A stretch of DNA of 39,910 nt from assembly GCA_031271295.1 (NCBI GenBank), contig JAISVZ010000114.1, forward strand, positions 1 to 39,910, written 5' to 3'. Both the position numbers and the translations under genes were made by a program. Position 1 is the stretch's first letter; each line of letters starts with the position of its first letter. A model generated the notes under the pieces. That model ran no database searches. It was given only the letters and a program-made list of their open reading frames with translations, and was not told the origin of the DNA. Positions 33,153 to 39,910 of the stretch are shown piece by piece. Origin of the DNA: Clostridiales bacterium (lineage in GTDB: Bacteria; Bacillota; Clostridia; Lachnospirales; WQUN01).

Positions 33153-34106
33153 ATGCTTAAATTTGGTATTATGGGATGCGGCGGCATATCGAGCCGTTTT
33201 TGCGCCGCACTCTCAAGGGAAAAAAACGTAGAAGTAAGCGCGGTTGCCGCAAGGGAAAAAGCGAAAGCCGAGGAGTTTGCAGCAAAATATAACGCTAAAC
33301 GCGCACTTACTTATGAGGAACTTGTAAAAGATACTGATGTGGATATTATATACATAGGCACGGTTAACAGCGAGCACTACCGGCAAATTAAGCTATGTTT
33401 GGAAAACGGCAAAAACGTGCTGTGCGAAAAACCTATGGTTATGACGGGCAAGCTTGCAAGGGAATGTTTTGCGCTTGCAAAAGAAAAAAAACTTTTTCTT
33501 ATGGAAGCTATGTGGACACGCTGCAACCCATGCTTTTTAGCCGCGAAAAAAATGGTGGAGAACGGCAGAATTGGAGAGGTTAAGCTTATAAGCGCCAACT
33601 TCTGCTTCCGAAATGATTTTAACCCCGAAAGCAGGCTCTACAATAAGGATTTGGGCGGCGGAGCCCTGTACGACCTTGGCGTTTATACCATAGAATTCGC
33701 AACCGGAATAATGGGAGTAAACCCCGAATCCGTTTCCGGAAGTTTAACATACGCGGCAACCGGTGTGGACGAGGCGGCAAGTATAACCTTAAAATTTCCA
33801 GGCGGAGCGCTTGCTTCCCTTAATTCCTGCTTTAACGTAACAGCCCAAAACGACGCGAATATTTACGGAACACGCGGTTCCATATTGCTTAAAGAATTCT
33901 ACACCGCAAGGGATTGCTATGTTTTTACCGAAAACAGAGTTGGTGATATACTCCTCCATGAGGATTTTATTGACGGTTTTGCTTACCAAATTCGCCACGT
34001 GGTTGATTTATTTGAACGCGGGTGCCTTGTAAGCGACCTTATCCCTCCGGAGGATACTATAGCCTGCGCGGATATTTTTGACACACTTCTCGCTGATAAA
34101 GGATGA
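33153..34106 (+). CDS. Gfo/Idh/MocA-family oxidoreductase
   Basis: 317 residues. N-terminal Rossmann fold: KFGIMGCGGISSRFCAALSR; DIIYIGTVNSEHYRQIKLCL; the VLCEKPM motif with catalytic Lys. The C-terminal dimer/substrate domain starts near FLMEAMWTRCNPCFLAAKKM and has DLGGGALYDLGVYTIEFATG with catalytic-type residues. It is NAD(P)-dependent and likely acts on a sugar or cyclitol; the substrate is not shown. AAAGGATGA serves as ribosome binding site and contains the stop of the transporter gene. Confidence 0.9.
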   Translation: MLKFGIMGCGGISSRFCAALSREKNVEVSAVAAREKAKAEEFAAKYNAKRALTYEELVKDTDVDIIYIGTVNSEHYRQIKLCLENGKNVLCEKPMVMTGKLARECFALAKEKKLFLMEAMWTRCNPCFLAAKKMVENGRIGEVKLISANFCFRNDFNPESRLYNKDLGGGALYDLGVYTIEFATGIMGVNPESVSGSLTYAATGVDEAASITLKFPGGALASLNSCFNVTAQNDANIYGTRGSILLKEFYTARDCYVFTENRVGDILLHEDFIDGFAYQIRHVVDLFERGCLVSDLIPPEDTIACADIFDTLLADKG

Positions 34107-34112
34107 GTATAA

Positions 34113-34694
34113 ATGAATGTAGGCAATGCAAGTTTTATAACAACGGCTGTTGACCGCGCGGGTTATCCCGAAAGCGGTTTGCCGGAGGTTGCGTTTATCG
34201 GCAGGTCGAACGTGGGAAAATCTTCGTTAATTAACGCTATGGCATCGCGTAAATCTCTGGCGCGAACAAGCCAAAACCCCGGTAAAACAAGAACAATAAA
34301 CTTTTACAACATAGAAAATAAAATAAGCTTTGTGGACCTGCCGGGTTACGGGTACGCCAAAGCTTCCAAAAGCGACGTTAAAAGCTGGGGTAAAATGATT
34401 GAGGATTACCTTAAAAACAGGAAAGAACTTAAAGGCACGGTGCTTTTAATAGATTTAAGGCGCGAACCCACACCGGATGACATATTAATGTATAACTGGC
34501 TTATTCATTTTAACCAGAAAACAATAATTGCGTGCACAAAAAGCGACAAATTAAACGTGTCGGAAACAGCCAAAAACCTGAAGCTTATAAAGCAAACCCT
34601 GCAACTTAGCGAAAAAGTACCGGTAATTGCGTTTTCGTCCGTAAAAAAAACCGGAAGGGACGAATTGTGGCTTGAGCTTGAAAAGTTGCTTTAA
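34113..34694 (+). CDS. engB: ribosome-biogenesis GTP-binding protein EngB/YsxC
   Basis: 193 residues, the TrmE-Era-EngA-EngB-Septin family. G1 GRSNVGKSSL, G2 region GKTRTINFYN, G3 DLPGYG, G4 TKSDK, and C-terminal WLELEKLL. It is needed for 50S subunit assembly. ATG with AAAGGATGA overlapping the end of the oxidoreductase gene. Its last 28 bases (from 34667) are the first unit of a 38-bp tandem repeat array that continues after the stop. Confidence 0.94.
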   Translation: MNVGNASFITTAVDRAGYPESGLPEVAFIGRSNVGKSSLINAMASRKSLARTSQNPGKTRTINFYNIENKISFVDLPGYGYAKASKSDVKSWGKMIEDYLKNRKELKGTVLLIDLRREPTPDDILMYNWLIHFNQKTIIACTKSDKLNVSETAKNLKLIKQTLQLSEKVPVIAFSSVKKTGRDELWLELEKLL

Positions 34695-34816
34695 CAGACA
34701 AACTGTAGCTTGAGCTTGAAAAGTCGCTTTAACAGACAAACTTGGCTTAAGCTTGAAAAGTTACTTCAACAGACAAACTATGGCTTGAGCTTGAAAAGTC
34801 ACTTAAACAGACAATT
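34667..34816. repeat. 38-bp tandem repeat array at the end of engB
   Basis: Four units at 34667-34704, 34705-34742, 34743-34780 and 34781-34816. Unit 1 covers the last codons and stop of engB; units 2-4 lie after the stop and carry point changes. Each unit contains CTTGAGCTTGAAAAG or a near match, then AACAGACAA. Probably slippage or unequal crossover of the gene end. There are no spacers, so it is not CRISPR. Confidence 0.85.
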
Positions 34817-34879
34817 ATTTTCAAAAGCCGTATAATCTTTCAAATATAAAATACAACTTAAAATATTGGGGATGAAGTT

Positions 34880-35074
34880 ATGGAGAAAAAACTTTGTTTA
34901 TCTTCCACAAATAAAATGATAGCCGGTGTTTGCGGCGGAATTGCGGAATATTTTAAGGTGGACGCAACCTTTGTGCGGATTATTTTCGCTATTTTAACGC
35001 TTTTAACCTACGGCGCTCCGTTTGCGATAATTTATATTATCTGCTGGGCTGTTATGCCCCTCTCGGAGGATTGA
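34880..35074 (+). CDS. small PspC-domain membrane protein
   Basis: 64 residues, almost only a PspC domain: KKLCLSSTNKMIAGVCGGIA, EYFKVDATFVRIIFAILTLL, then a membrane helix AIIYIICWAVMPL. Phage-shock-protein C relatives sit in the membrane and sense stress or interact with regulators. No other psp genes are seen. GGGGATG-like ribosome binding site (34868-34874). Followed by a strong terminator. Confidence 0.9.
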   Translation: MEKKLCLSSTNKMIAGVCGGIAEYFKVDATFVRIIFAILTLLTYGAPFAIIYIICWAVMPLSED

Positions 35075-35088
35075 GCTTCGATTTGATT

Positions 35089-35121
35089 AACCCTGACAGT
35101 GTTTGGCTGTTAGGGTTTTTT
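35089..35121 (+). terminator. intrinsic terminator after pspC
   Basis: AACCCTGACAG (35089-35099) pairs CTGTTAGGGTT (35107-35117) with one G-U pair, followed by TTTT. Confidence 0.85.
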
Positions 35122-35350
35122 CTATGCGAAAAAAAGCTTCCCGGTTTCCCGGAAAGCCCGTTTCTAAAGGTAAAGGTACATAAGTCTTTTTATTAAAAAC
35201 GAAACATTATCGCGTAAAGTTTCCGTTTTTGATTCTTTTCGCGATTTTACACTAATTTTGTTTAAGAAGTTTGAAACCGGCGCTTTAAAAACGCCGAAAA
35301 TCACGGCGATTTTTCAAGCTTGCCTTCAACTTTTTAAATCGGAATTAGTA
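35122..35350. other. gene-free stretch with two hairpins
   Basis: A hairpin with GCTT-C-CCGG / CCGG-A-AAGC lies at 35136-35157. CGCCG (35292-35296) pairs CGGCG (35304-35308) with T-runs on both strands, a likely bidirectional terminator for the minus-strand Rpn remnant; CGGCG (35278-35282) can pair the same CGCCG, so the folds are mutually exclusive. No gene is seen. Confidence 0.5.
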
Positions 35351-35749
35351 TTAGTTGGTATCACGAATACTTTCAATTTCCTCACGGGATAATCCTGTAA
35401 TATCAATTATATCATCAATTGATATTTGTTTTCTTAAAGCGTTCTGTACAATTCCATCCACTTTTTCCTTAACAGCCCATTTTTCCCTTGATGCTATATC
35501 ACGACGCGCTTTTTCCCGGCGCTCGTACCTATCACGCGCACGCTCATCGGCCGAGAGTTCACGCAGCGTTACAACAGCTTTCTCTACAACCGGATTCCTT
35601 TCAGAAATCAAAGTTAACTCCTCCTCCGTTTCTGCGGCGATAAAATTCGCCCAATCATATAATTGCGTACCGTCAGCGGATACCGGGAGTTTTAGTAGCT
35701 CCAATGTATGTATCACCACTACATCAGATAGTTCGACACTTATGCCCAC
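35351..35749 (-). pseudogene. C-terminal remnant of an Rpn/PD-(D/E)XK nuclease-family protein
   Basis: 132 residues read from an upstream GTG. The text SDVVVIHTLELLKLP, LYDWANFIAAETEEELTLIS, NPVVEKAVVTLRELSADERA, RDRYERREKARRDIASREKW and DDIIDITGLSREEIESI is the C-terminal half of Rpn-type recombination-promoting nucleases (often labelled transposases). The nuclease core that should precede is missing; homology stops at about 35,730, where the integrase remnant begins on the other strand. Probably inactive. A bidirectional terminator lies after its stop. Confidence 0.75.
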
Positions 35750-35812
35750 GCAATAAACAGCAAGGATAAAGCCGCCGCTGATGCGCTGGCGAATGCGTTA
35801 AACATAAATTGA
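35732..35812 (+). pseudogene. last 26 codons of a tyrosine recombinase
   Basis: The plus-strand frame reads FDTYAHAINSKDKAAADALA then NALNIN-stop. TYAHA with the catalytic Tyr, followed by an Ala-rich tail and stop, is the usual C-terminal end of phage or ICE integrases. The frame is closed by TAG at 35729-35731, and nothing of the rest of the integrase precedes. It marks the right end of a lost element. Confidence 0.65.
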
Positions 35813-35833
35813 AGCGAAAACCGCTTATTTTTT

Positions 35834-35862
35834 GGGTACTGTTTGGGTACTACGCGGGTACT
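35834..35862. repeat. three GGGTACT repeats, 11-bp period, after the integrase remnant
   Basis: GGGTACT at 35834-35840, 35845-35851 and 35856-35862, in step with the DNA helical turn. They resemble arm-type recombinase sites and sit where the complete integrase has its TTTGTTAGAA repeats. Confidence 0.5.
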
Positions 35863-35918
35863 ATTTGGACGCAAAAAGATATAAAGAGTATCAATTTTTG
35901 CAAAATTTTTGCAAGATA

Positions 35919-35954
35919 ACAAGGCTTCCGTGAAAACCCCGGAAGCCTTGTTTT
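35919..35954. terminator. strong bidirectional-type terminator
   Basis: A perfect 12-bp stem, ACAAGGCTTCCG (35919-35930) with CGGAAGCCTTGT (35940-35951), is followed by TTTT. Its T-run on the other strand is weaker. Confidence 0.85.
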
Positions 35955-36097
35955 ACTGGCTGCCCCCAACGGGACGTAACTTAAACCATATCAAGACCGC
36001 TTTAGCCCACCGTTCAGCCATTCTTCGGCGCACCCAAGAGGCTGAAGATGCCTGCACGAAGCCCACCGCCGAGGCGCACCTATATGACGACGTAAAA

Positions 36098-36268
36098 ATG
36101 GTGAGAGAACACAAGCTAAAGTCAAAACTCCTTACCGCTGCCGAAAAGGACGAGGCGGTGGCAAAATACGAATCCGGCCTGAGCATGGCGTCGGTCGCAA
36201 AACTATACGGTTGCCATTATACCACTATCGGGAGGCTGCTCAGAGCGAGAGGCACGCCTATCCATTGA
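36098..36268 (+). pseudogene. HTH tail of a recombinase-like protein
   Basis: 56 residues from ATG 36098; the frame is open further upstream but would pass through the terminator at 35919-35954, so an earlier start is doubtful. LTAAEKDEAVAKYESGLSMA then SVAKLYGCHYTTIGRLLRAR is a helix-turn-helix like the C-terminal DNA-binding part of resolvases and recombinases. The catalytic domain is absent. No ribosome binding site is seen. Probably a remnant. Confidence 0.5.
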
Positions 36269-36398
36269 CTTCCCCTAATTCATTTTACGACCCCTGTTAG
36301 AGTCATAGTTGGCTGACACCAGCGGACACATATTTTAGGTGTCGTTGCTGTCAAAACTGCTGTCACTTTTGCCCCTGTTCGCGGGTTTATAATTGCTG
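36269..36398. repeat. gene-free stretch with TGCTGTCA repeats
   Basis: TGCTGTCA occurs at 36346-36353, 36358-36365 and 36394-36401 in the same orientation, plus a related GGCTGACACC at 36311-36320. They may be recombination or protein-binding sites of a lost element. No gene or promoter is clear. Confidence 0.35.
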
Positions 36399-36593
36399 TC
36401 AATTTAATTGTTCACGAATGTATTTTGAAAGCAAGCGACTGTGGATGCACTTCGTTTGAGGCATATCATAGAAGTAGTCTTGCCTTCTAGCATTATGTGT
36501 ATACCGGTAAGCAAATATTTCCCATTTCCTTGTTTTGCGGTTGCATTTTGGAGGTTGCGTATAGTTGAATTCAAGGGAATAGGGTTCAATAAT
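36399..36593 (-). pseudogene. short unrecognised ORF remnant without a start
   Basis: One minus frame is open for 64 codons and reads EPYSLEFNYTQPPKCNRKTR, KWEIFAYRYTHNARRQDYFY, DMPQTKCIHSRLLSKYIREQ. The aromatic and basic make-up looks protein-like, but no ATG, GTG or TTG starts it. Not recognised. Likely a fragment. Confidence 0.3.
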
Positions 36594-36623
36594 CTATCGG
36601 TGTAATTTATCTATTGTCAGTTT

Positions 36624-36998
36624 CTACGTAACCGACATATTATTCTGTTTACTGGCTTGCTTCTTCTCGGCGTAAGCATCATAAGATACCGCCATTGCAA
36701 GTATCTCATGATACGCATGGCACAGGCGGTGCGGTATCATAGCTTCCGTAACATCCATACCACCCTCAAACTTTATCTCGGGCGAGTTTTTGAGTTCATA
36801 TATAGCGTGAGCTATTAATATCTTTTGCATATTGGGGCCGCAGTAGGCATTTACGCCGATGAGTTTTGAAGCTTTTAGCGCTCCGGTGACACATTTCATC
36901 GCTTGCTCGAATGAGATAGGCTTATCACTATAATGGTTTCTCACCATGCCGATTGCAAACATTAAAACTCTGTCTAAATCCGGCGGCAACATCATCAT
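36624..36998 (-). CDS. hypothetical protein (124 aa)
   Basis: ATG start with AAGAAGGA upstream (about 37006-37013 on the minus strand). Reads MMMLPPDLDRVLMFAIGMVR, NHYSDKPISFEQAMKCVTGA, then a central helical part and a C-terminal HRLCHAYHEILAMAVSYDAY. All-helical, no signal peptide, no known motif. It stands alone between remnants and may be an accessory-element gene that is still expressed. Confidence 0.5.
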   Translation of the reverse strand: MMMLPPDLDRVLMFAIGMVRNHYSDKPISFEQAMKCVTGALKASKLIGVNAYCGPNMQKILIAHAIYELKNSPEIKFEGGMDVTEAMIPHRLCHAYHEILAMAVSYDAYAEKKQASKQNNMSVT

Positions 36999-37154
36999 TT
37001 TAATCCTTCTTGTCGTGACAGCGGTAGGCCAAATCTATTCAATAAACCAATAACAATGCGGTTTCCAGCCTGCTTTAATCTCTCTATCATTACCTATATT
37101 TTACCAAACCGGCCAGATAAATCAAGATGAAGTTTTAAGAAGTATATCCCGGTA

Positions 37155-37283
37155 ATGCACGAATTATGCCGTTTGCTTTCTTGCCACAGCGATTATCTCG
37201 ACTGGTATTTTTCGGAGCATTCGGGGAAGGTCAGTGAGGAAATCGCAAACGCTATGGCCGCAAAGGGGTGGCATTATGAATAG
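37155..37283 (+). CDS. short hypothetical ORF (42 aa), probable fragment
   Basis: ATG at 37155 to TAG at 37281-37283. Reads MHELCRLLSCHSDYLDWYFS, EHSGKVSEEIANAMAAKGWH, YE. The composition is protein-like and continues a larger family pattern I cannot name. No ribosome binding site is clear. Confidence 0.35.
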   Translation: MHELCRLLSCHSDYLDWYFSEHSGKVSEEIANAMAAKGWHYE

Positions 37284-37321
37284 AAAAAACCAACTGGCAA
37301 TACCATCCCATCCAACTCGGC

Positions 37322-37597
37322 GTGGACAATCACAACTCGCTTCCGCGTGGCGGACTAGCCAATAAGCCATCATTCTTCGGAGACAATACAACAGAAACTA
37401 TTAGTGTCATGCTTTCGTCATATGGTTATGCGGGTTGGAATGGTGCTTGGACATATTCTTTATACTCAGGAAACCAATGGCCTTATGTGGGCGGGAGGAG
37501 CAACGATAGCCAAGGCGCAGGTGTGTTTGCGTTTACCGCTTTTTCTGGCTCTATCAGCCAACATATCTCCCACCGCACCATACTATCAGGATACTGA
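37322..37597 (+). pseudogene. fragment resembling a phage tail or lectin-like C-terminus
   Basis: 91 codons after a GTG at 37322; the frame is open upstream from about 37280 with NWQYHPIQLG. YGYAGWNGAWTYSLYSGNQW, VGGRSNDSQGAGVFAFTAFS and GSISQHISHRTIL match the pattern of GG..N.S..AGVF..... and a final RTIL seen in lectin-like or sulfatase-modifying-enzyme-like modules of phage tail proteins and some diversified receptors. No ribosome binding site and no preceding tail gene. Probably a remnant. Confidence 0.35.
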
Positions 37598-37698
37598 ATG
37601 TATGTGGGGGGTGAGTTAGGTTGCGTCGATACCCTCAACATCGTGAAACACGTCCGAGAGGGCGAAAAACTACTATAAATATAAGAATCTCCAAACGT

Positions 37699-37726
37699 CC
37701 CGCCGATTAACAAAGGCGGGATTTTT
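37699..37726 (+). terminator. intrinsic terminator before the DUF6431-like gene
   Basis: CCCGCC (about 37699-37704) pairs GGCGGG (37715-37720) with a GATTAACAAA loop, followed by ATTTTT. Confidence 0.75.
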
Positions 37727-37779
37727 ATGTCTGTGTTAGAATTAGAGGATATGCGTCCCGGAGGGGGTAAATGTCCTAA

Positions 37780-38208
37780 ATGTCGATTTCCGCTTATCTC
37801 GGCACAACAGCGGATGAATATAGAAAGAAATCTCATTCCATGCTGCTGGCGCTGAGATTATGCTGCCCAGATCACGCCGATCAGATTATGGTACTACACG
37901 ATAAATATAAACGCAAGATTAAAGATATTAGCGAAGAAATTATTATCCATAGACTTATCTGCCATAAATGTGGCAAGACCATAGCGGTCTTGCCGGATTT
38001 TCTGTTGCCCTATAAACAATTTAGCGCAGGTGAAATCGAGGCGGTGCTGATAGACTCCGAGGAAATGAGCGTCTATGACATTGAAACGGAAGCGAGCGTA
38101 TACACAATACGGCGGTGGATGAGGTCTATCCGGCTGACCTCCACAGAAGATGGTCAACAAGCAAATGTTTTGTCCCCTATAATTAAGGAGCTTGGCCAAG
38201 CACTATAA
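37780..38208 (+). CDS. zinc-ribbon protein of the DUF6431 type
   Basis: 142 residues. CCPDHADQ then YKRKI, ICHKCGKTIAVLPDFLLPYKQ and FSAGEIEAVLIDSEEM match the zinc-ribbon plus HTH pattern of small DUF6431 proteins, found in mobile elements of Firmicutes and thought to be transposase-related. The HTH follows: YDIETEASVYTIRRWMRSIR. ATG 37780 has GGAGGGGG at 37758-37765, farther than usual. The first CxxC is incomplete (CCPDH), so the first ribbon may be lost. 15 bases before the secreted protein gene. Confidence 0.55.
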   Translation: MSISAYLGTTADEYRKKSHSMLLALRLCCPDHADQIMVLHDKYKRKIKDISEEIIIHRLICHKCGKTIAVLPDFLLPYKQFSAGEIEAVLIDSEEMSVYDIETEASVYTIRRWMRSIRLTSTEDGQQANVLSPIIKELGQAL

Positions 38209-38223
38209 AATAGGAGGCAAGGT

Positions 38224-39910
38224 ATGAAGAGCAGAACCTCAAGAAAACCAGGTAGATTTATTATCGCCTGGTTACTGGCGGCAGTCATATTTGCGACGAT
38301 AATGCCCGCCACAACAGCGTTTGCATCCAGTACGCCGATACCAGACACCGGCTGGTACTACGACAACTCGGCGGGAACAGACTTCACTATCAGCACCGCC
38401 AACCAGCTTGCAGGGTTGGCACAGATAGTCAACAGCGGGACGGACAGCTTCACAGGCAAGACCGTCACCCTTGGCGACGACATAGATTTAACAGCTTACG
38501 GTACCGGCTACAACAGCGGTGCGGGTTGGACACCGATTGGAGCCAGCGGTAAGTATTTCAGCGGCACCTTTGATGGCGACGGCCACAAGGTTCTCAATCT
38601 GCACATTAGCGGAATAGCTGACAACAGCGGTTTTTTCGGGATAATCTCATCGGCTAATATTGTCGGGCTTGGCATCGAGAGCGCTTATGTTAAGGGTTCG
38701 ATGGCGACCGGTGGATTGGTCGGAAAGATTGAAAGCGGCAGTATCGCAAGGTGTTATTACTCCGGGACAGTTGAGGGCGGCTTCAATACCGGCGGCTTAG
38801 TTGGCGAATCTCCCGGATTTACTTCGATAACCGACTGCTATTCTACAGGCACGGTTAATGGCTCTAACTATGTTGGCGGTTTGGTCGGCCGCTCGGGAGC
38901 CAATGTTCTCAACTGCTATTCAACTGCTTCCGTATATGCATCTTCGAAGGTTGGTGGTTTGATTGGCGACGCCGCTGACGGTACAAGAGGCAGCGTAACG
39001 AGCAGCGCGGCGCTTAACTCAGTGGTACAGGGGAATAACTCTGTGGGGCGTATTTCGCCAAATATCACAACATACTATCAATTTAACGGCAATGCCGCGC
39101 TTGACAGTATGTCAAACGGAACCGGCGGCGCGTTTGAGGGCGGCAATACCCATGATGGGTTGGGCGGCGCGGATATTAGCTCAGAGCAGGTCGAGAGCGC
39201 AGCATTCTGGACAACCGCCGCGCCGAATTGGGAGGCTTGGGACACCGATGTTTGGCAATTCTCAGACGGTGGGCTACCAGCTTTTAAGCCTCGCAATACG
39301 CCGGTCATTATTCCCGAGGGTGTGACTCTTGTTGCAGACACAGCCGGGGGCGAACCGGGCGACGAGGTAGATATAACCGTGTCGCTAGTCGATAATCCCG
39401 GTGTCGCCGGATTCAGCCTGGTACTTGGGTATGACAGCAGTCTGCTCACCCCTCTTTCCGTTACGAAGAACAGCGCCCTCGGCGGCTCGGTCTTTGTCTC
39501 AAACGTCAACGAAATAGAAGATAAATCGTCGCTGGGAGGCGAAATTACTGCGGTGTGGGCGGCGAGCCAAGACGTAAACGTGGAGGAACTGTTCACGATT
39601 CGCTTCAGAATTGGAGACGTTTCAATAGACGACGGCGAGGACATCGTTACGCCTGTCAATGTATATATTGAAGAGCTAAAATACTTAAGTCGGCAGGATG
39701 TGCAGGCTGAACGGCAGCACGGCTCAGTCACAATCAACGGGCCGGAAATCGTGGTAAACACCGATTTGTGGGGCGACGTTACCGTAAACGATGTGGTTGA
39801 CATTTACGATTTGATTCGTTTTGCAAAGCATACGGCGGAAATTCCGTCCGAAGAGCTTACCGAACGTGGTTTATACCTTGCAGACGTTGACCGCAACAGC
39901 GATGTCGACC
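38224..39910 (+). CDS. secreted GLUG/cohesin/dockerin protein, partial at the right edge
   Basis: 562 residues seen; the gene runs off the window. ATG 38224 with AGGAGG at 38212-38217. Signal peptide about 1-34: RFIIAWLLAAVIFATIMPAT then cleavage after AFA. Residues about 60-270 carry GLUG-type repeats (GGLVGKIESGSIARCYYSGT, GGLVGES, YVGGLVGRSGA, CYST), a beta-helix adhesion pattern. Residues about 366-505 form a cohesin-like domain (VTLVADTAGGEPGDEVDITV, VAGFSLVLGYDSSLLTPL). From about 512 a dockerin starts: DLWGDVTVNDVVDIYDLIRF, then ADVDRNSDVD of the second calcium loop. Calcium position 3 of loop 1 is Trp instead of Asn or Asp. A protein with both cohesin and dockerin suggests a cellulosome-like or cell-surface complex. 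Confidence 0.75.
   Translation, partial: MKSRTSRKPGRFIIAWLLAAVIFATIMPATTAFASSTPIPDTGWYYDNSAGTDFTISTANQLAGLAQIVNSGTDSFTGKTVTLGDDIDLTAYGTGYNSGAGWTPIGASGKYFSGTFDGDGHKVLNLHISGIADNSGFFGIISSANIVGLGIESAYVKGSMATGGLVGKIESGSIARCYYSGTVEGGFNTGGLVGESPGFTSITDCYSTGTVNGSNYVGGLVGRSGANVLNCYSTASVYASSKVGGLIGDAADGTRGSVTSSAALNSVVQGNNSVGRISPNITTYYQFNGNAALDSMSNGTGGAFEGGNTHDGLGGADISSEQVESAAFWTTAAPNWEAWDTDVWQFSDGGLPAFKPRNTPVIIPEGVTLVADTAGGEPGDEVDITVSLVDNPGVAGFSLVLGYDSSLLTPLSVTKNSALGGSVFVSNVNEIEDKSSLGGEITAVWAASQDVNVEELFTIRFRIGDVSIDDGEDIVTPVNVYIEELKYLSRQDVQAERQHGSVTINGPEIVVNTDLWGDVTVNDVVDIYDLIRFAKHTAEIPSEELTERGLYLADVDRNSDVD

Noticed and set aside
34667-34816. CRISPR array
   Set aside because: Units are head to tail with no spacers, and the first is part of engB; no cas genes.
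35909-36097. N-terminal part of the 119-codon frame at 35909
   Set aside because: It would be translated through a perfect 12-bp terminator and has no ribosome binding site; only the HTH tail is protein-like.
36404-36589. 61-codon minus frame starting MNPIPLNST
   Set aside because: A neighbouring frame over the same bases looks more protein-like; neither has a ribosome binding site.
39078-39803. 241-codon minus-strand frame rich in Ser and Thr
   Set aside because: It is the reverse of the GLUG/cohesin/dockerin gene, which has a signal peptide, ribosome binding site and domain matches; the minus frame has none.

Overview
The window looks like a low-to-moderate-GC Clostridia-type Firmicutes chromosome, possibly a gut or rumen Oscillospirales/Ruminococcaceae relative. 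This is inferred from the ECF pantothenate transporter beside single-function coaB and coaC genes, the trmK-nif3 pair, strong AGGAGG ribosome binding sites, consensus TTGACA-N17-TATAAT promoters, and a secreted cohesin-plus-dockerin protein at the right edge. Species cannot be named from sequence alone.

Region 1 (1 to about 20,478) is the right-hand part of an AT-rich prophage whose left end lies outside the window. In order it holds: a 1015-residue protein with the catalytic signature of two-barrel RNA polymerases (DMDSD, with an upstream RNP), a 59-residue HTH protein, a roughly 680-base gene-free stretch full of hairpins and possible pseudoknots that ends in a terminator, scaffold, major capsid, a small XRE protein, a connector-like protein, a NUMOD/HNH homing endonuclease, a possible small terminase, a 1958-residue tape measure, a 51-residue ORF that copies the tape-measure C-terminus, two further structural-type genes, a large terminase split by a -1 frameshift, an SPP1-type portal, an excisionase-like protein and a tyrosine integrase. 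The integrase abuts the 3' end of a tRNA-Pro(GGG) gene, the likely attachment site. No lysis, baseplate or replication genes are visible. The attachment site falls between the portal and capsid halves of the head module.

Region 2 (20,478 to about 35,300) is ordinary chromosome: tRNA-Pro, clpS-clpA (N-degron proteolysis), a PRiA4_ORF3-like protein, trmK-nif3-nucleoside kinase, a small ribbon-helix-helix protein, and a coenzyme A cluster (coaB, coaC, coaX, panT). A TetR gene next to coaB faces an EamA transporter across a duplicated palindromic operator. A Gfo/Idh/MocA oxidoreductase, engB, a 38-bp tandem repeat array grown from the end of engB, and a PspC protein follow.

Region 3 (about 35,300 to 39,910) is an accessory scrapyard with higher GC at its right end. 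It holds the C-terminal end of an Rpn-type nuclease butted against the last 26 codons of a tyrosine integrase, an HTH recombinase tail, several short unknown ORFs, a zinc-ribbon DUF6431-like protein, and a secreted GLUG/cohesin/dockerin protein that runs off the window.

The two items most worth pursuing are the phage-encoded RdRP/YonO-like RNA polymerase and the large structured non-coding stretch just downstream of it.
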